Position numbers and translations under genes: made by a program. A stretch of DNA of 64,000 bases from Yoonia sp. (lineage in GTDB: Bacteria > Pseudomonadota > Alphaproteobacteria > Rhodobacterales > Rhodobacteraceae), in the NCBI RefSeq assembly GCF_017854565.1, contig NZ_JAFMHJ010000014.1:1-64000 (forward strand), in the 5' to 3' direction. Position 1 is the stretch's first letter. Every line of letters starts with the position of its first letter. A model generated the notes under the pieces. That model did no database searches, was not told where the DNA came from, and worked only from the letters and a program-made list of their open reading frames with translations. Positions 61,605-64,000 of this stretch are shown piece after piece.

Positions 61605-62470
61605 TGGCGCTTTGGAACCTTGGTTCGATCAACGCGGATGTCGTCTATGCGGTGCCGCATATCCCGGCGCCGGGGGAAACCCTGTCGTCCATGAACCGAC
61701 AGATGTTTCTGGGCGGCAAGGGGGCCAATATGTCGGTCGCCGCCGCCCGTGCCGCCGCCCATGTGAACCACATCGGCGCGGTTGGCCCCGATGGGCGCTG
61801 GGCCGTGGACCGGTTGCTGGAATACGGCGTTGATACCCGGCACATCACGACCGTTGCCACAGAAACCGCCCAAGCGATCATCATGGTCGATCCGCAGGGC
61901 GAAAACGCCATCGTCCTGCACCCCGGCGCCAACGCCGAAATCCCGCAAACCACGCTGCAAACCGCCATGGCCGAGGCGCAAACCGGCGACTGGCTGGTTA
62001 TCCAAAACGAAACCAACCTGCAACGTACCGCCGCCGCTCTGGGCAAGAAGATGGGTCTGCGCGTGGCCTATGCCGCCGCCCCTTTTGATGCCGACAGGGT
62101 TCTGGCGGTCCTGCCATATCTGGATTTTCTGATCCTGAACGCCGTCGAGGCCGCGCAGTTGCAAACGGCGACCGGCCAAACGCCCGCCGACCTGCCGGTG
62201 CGCGATGTGATTGTGACCCTTGGCGCCGATGGTGCCGATTGGTACGGCGCGGACGGAAAACAGCACTTTGATGCGATCAACGTCGCGCCCGTCGATACGA
62301 CAGGCGCGGGCGATACGTTTACCGGCTACGTGTTGGCCGGTCTTGATCGGGGGATGCCGATGGCCCAAGCGATCAATCTCGCAACCAAGGCGGCCGCGCT
62401 GATGGTCATGCGCCACGGCACCGCCGACGTGATCCCCGATCTATCCGAAGTGCAGGCGTTTCAATCGTGA
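61604..62470 (+). CDS. PfkB-family sugar kinase (ribokinase-like)
   Basis: [50 protein letters not shown]. Confidence 0.93.
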   Translation: MALWNLGSINADVVYAVPHIPAPGETLSSMNRQMFLGGKGANMSVAAARAAAHVNHIGAVGPDGRWAVDRLLEYGVDTRHITTVATETAQAIIMVDPQGENAIVLHPGANAEIPQTTLQTAMAEAQTGDWLVIQNETNLQRTAAALGKKMGLRVAYAAAPFDADRVLAVLPYLDFLILNAVEAAQLQTATGQTPADLPVRDVIVTLGADGADWYGADGKQHFDAINVAPVDTTGAGDTFTGYVLAGLDRGMPMAQAINLATKAAALMVMRHGTADVIPDLSEVQAFQS

Positions 62471-63102
62471 TGCACAAACGGCGCGTCATCACCCCATAGC
62501 TGGGCGACCCGCGTATCACGGCCACAGCCCTGACGATAAAATGCGTAGGCCTCGGTTTGGCGCTTTGGCCCGCGACGGGTCAGCACGATCGACTGGCCAT
62601 TGTAGTAATCCTGATGATACGCTTCGGCTTCGTAAAACCGGGCTGCGTCCAAAATCGGCGTGACAATCTGCTGGCCAAGTTCACGCTGCGCGTCTGCCTT
62701 GGCTGCTTCTGCAGCGGCGCGTTGGGCCGGGTTAGACACGAAAATAGCTGTGCGATAGCTGTCACCGCGGTCACAAAACTGCCCGCCCGCATCTGTTGGG
62801 TCTACCGACCGAAAGAACAGACGCAGCAATGCGTCATAGCTGATGACATCGGCGTCATAGGTAATCTCGACCGCCTCGTAATGCCCGGTGCCTTTGATGG
62901 TCTGATAGGTCGGGTCAGCCGTGGTGCCGCCGGTGTAGCCCGACACAACCTCTTGCACGCCCGCCACCGATTCGAAATCGCTTTCGACGCACCAAAAACA
63001 ACCGCCCGCGACGGTGGCTGTCTGGATATCTTCGGCAACCGCCACCTGCCCGACGGGCGCAATGGCAACCGCCAGTGCGACAGCTTTCAGTGTCTTGAAC
63101 AT
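62461..63102 (-). CDS. msrA: Peptide-methionine (S)-S-oxide reductase with signal peptide
   Basis: [52 protein letters not shown]-terminal signal [11 protein letters not shown]. Confidence 0.95.
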   Translation of the reverse strand: MFKTLKAVALAVAIAPVGQVAVAEDIQTATVAGGCFWCVESDFESVAGVQEVVSGYTGGTTADPTYQTIKGTGHYEAVEITYDADVISYDALLRLFFRSVDPTDAGGQFCDRGDSYRTAIFVSNPAQRAAAEAAKADAQRELGQQIVTPILDAARFYEAEAYHQDYYNGQSIVLTRRGPKRQTEAYAFYRQGCGRDTRVAQLWGDDAPFVHHD

Positions 63103-63235
63103 CTTGTATCTCCTTTGTGGGCCAGCCTGCCTGCCTTTTGATGATCCGTGCAATGCACACGCAGGTGATCTCACGCGCTGTTTACCTCTTGGAACATTTC
63201 TCATCCCGCCCTAGCGTTCCGACAGGAGGACCAAA

Positions 63236-64000
63236 ATGACCGAAGTCACCACACACCAAGCCGAAGAAGACGCGCGCAACGAACATATCCTGATCTACGT
63301 CGATGGCCGGATTGTCCCGAAATCGCAGGCCACGGTCAGCGTCTATGACAGCGGCTTCATGTTGGGCGACGGCGTGTGGGAAGGGTTGCGGCTGTATAGC
63401 GGCACCTGGGCCTTCATGGATGAACATATTGGTCGACTGTTCGAGGCGGCCAAGGCGATCGACCTGGATATCGGCATGGACCGGAACGGCGTCATCGCGG
63501 CCTTGCTGGCGACGCAGGACGCCAACGGTATGACCACCGATGCCCATGCGCGCCTGATGATCACCCGGGGCGTCAAGGTCCGCCCGTTCCAGCACCCCGG
63601 TTTATCGCGGTCCGGGCCGACGTTCGTGATCATCATGGAGCATTCCAAACCGAAGATTCCGCGCCCGATTACCTTGGCCACGGTCCCGCATCAGCGCGGC
63701 TTGCCCATGACCCAGGACCCCAAGCTAAACAGCCATTCGAAACTGAACTGCATCCTTGCCTGTATCGCGGCACAAAAGGCCGGCGCCGACGAAGCGCTGA
63801 TGCTGGACGTGCATGGTTTCGTGAACACGACCAACGCGTGCAATTTCTTTATCGTCAAGAAGGGGGCGGTTTGGACCTCGACCGGGGATTACTGCATGAA
63901 CGGGATCACCCGGCAAAAGGTGATCGACCTGTGCCGCGCCAATGGCATCCCGGTGTTTGAACGCAACTTCAGCCTGGTCGATACCTACAGCGCGGACGAG
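63236..64000 (+). CDS. Class IV aminotransferase (D-amino-acid / branched-chain type), truncated at window end
   Basis: Own translation from ATG 63236: MTEVTTHQAEEDARNEHILIYVDGRIVPKSQATVSVYDSGFMLGDGVWEGLRLYSG...LNSHSKLNCILACIAAQKAGADEALMLDVHGFVNTTNACNFFIV; open to 64000. Not in the ORF track. Confidence 0.9.
   Translation, partial: MTEVTTHQAEEDARNEHILIYVDGRIVPKSQATVSVYDSGFMLGDGVWEGLRLYSGTWAFMDEHIGRLFEAAKAIDLDIGMDRNGVIAALLATQDANGMTTDAHARLMITRGVKVRPFQHPGLSRSGPTFVIIMEHSKPKIPRPITLATVPHQRGLPMTQDPKLNSHSKLNCILACIAAQKAGADEALMLDVHGFVNTTNACNFFIVKKGAVWTSTGDYCMNGITRQKVIDLCRANGIPVFERNFSLVDTYSADE

Noticed and set aside
1-64000. CRISPR arrays, prophage, IS elements, toxin-antitoxin or restriction-modification systems
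   Set aside because: No spaced direct repeats, transposase, integrase, phage structural or defence-type proteins were recognised in the translations or sequence.

Overview
The window is a dense, GC-rich alphaproteobacterial chromosome segment. Gene content and order point to Rhodobacteraceae: RegB/SenC/RegA, TsaE-AmgK-MurU-AddB-AddA-TrxA, HslV/HslU, Smr-MltA-Tim44, FxsA/SecB, DnaQ-CoaE-AroE-Maf, HemJ-Rho-MnmE-MnmG-RsmG-ParA-ParB. It is almost entirely protein coding. I found no rRNA, tRNA, CRISPR array, transposase or prophage genes. The strongest non-coding signal is around 44.57-50.05 kb. There, a ~400 bp AT-rich divergent intergenic region carries a perfect DnaA box plus degenerate boxes, two GANTC sites and a 22-bp AT palindrome, and looks like a chromosome origin. 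Two perfect parS palindromes (TGTTTCACGTGAAACA) lie inside the 5' coding ends of mnmG and rsmG. Other points of interest are a nested-palindrome divergent promoter between an aldehyde dehydrogenase and a 1-Cys peroxiredoxin, an MhqO/MhqD-like electrophile-detoxification pair, a kinase-less multi-PAS (DivL-like) protein between regB and tsaE, hslV and hslU split by a DM13 gene and a membrane gene, an HDGED-repeat secreted protein next to an outer-membrane-type protein, and an unexplained recurrent 14-19-mer (TTGGGCCGGGTTAGACACG). All calls come from reading the sequence and supplied translations; no database search was run. Start sites were trimmed where the ORF track over-extends.
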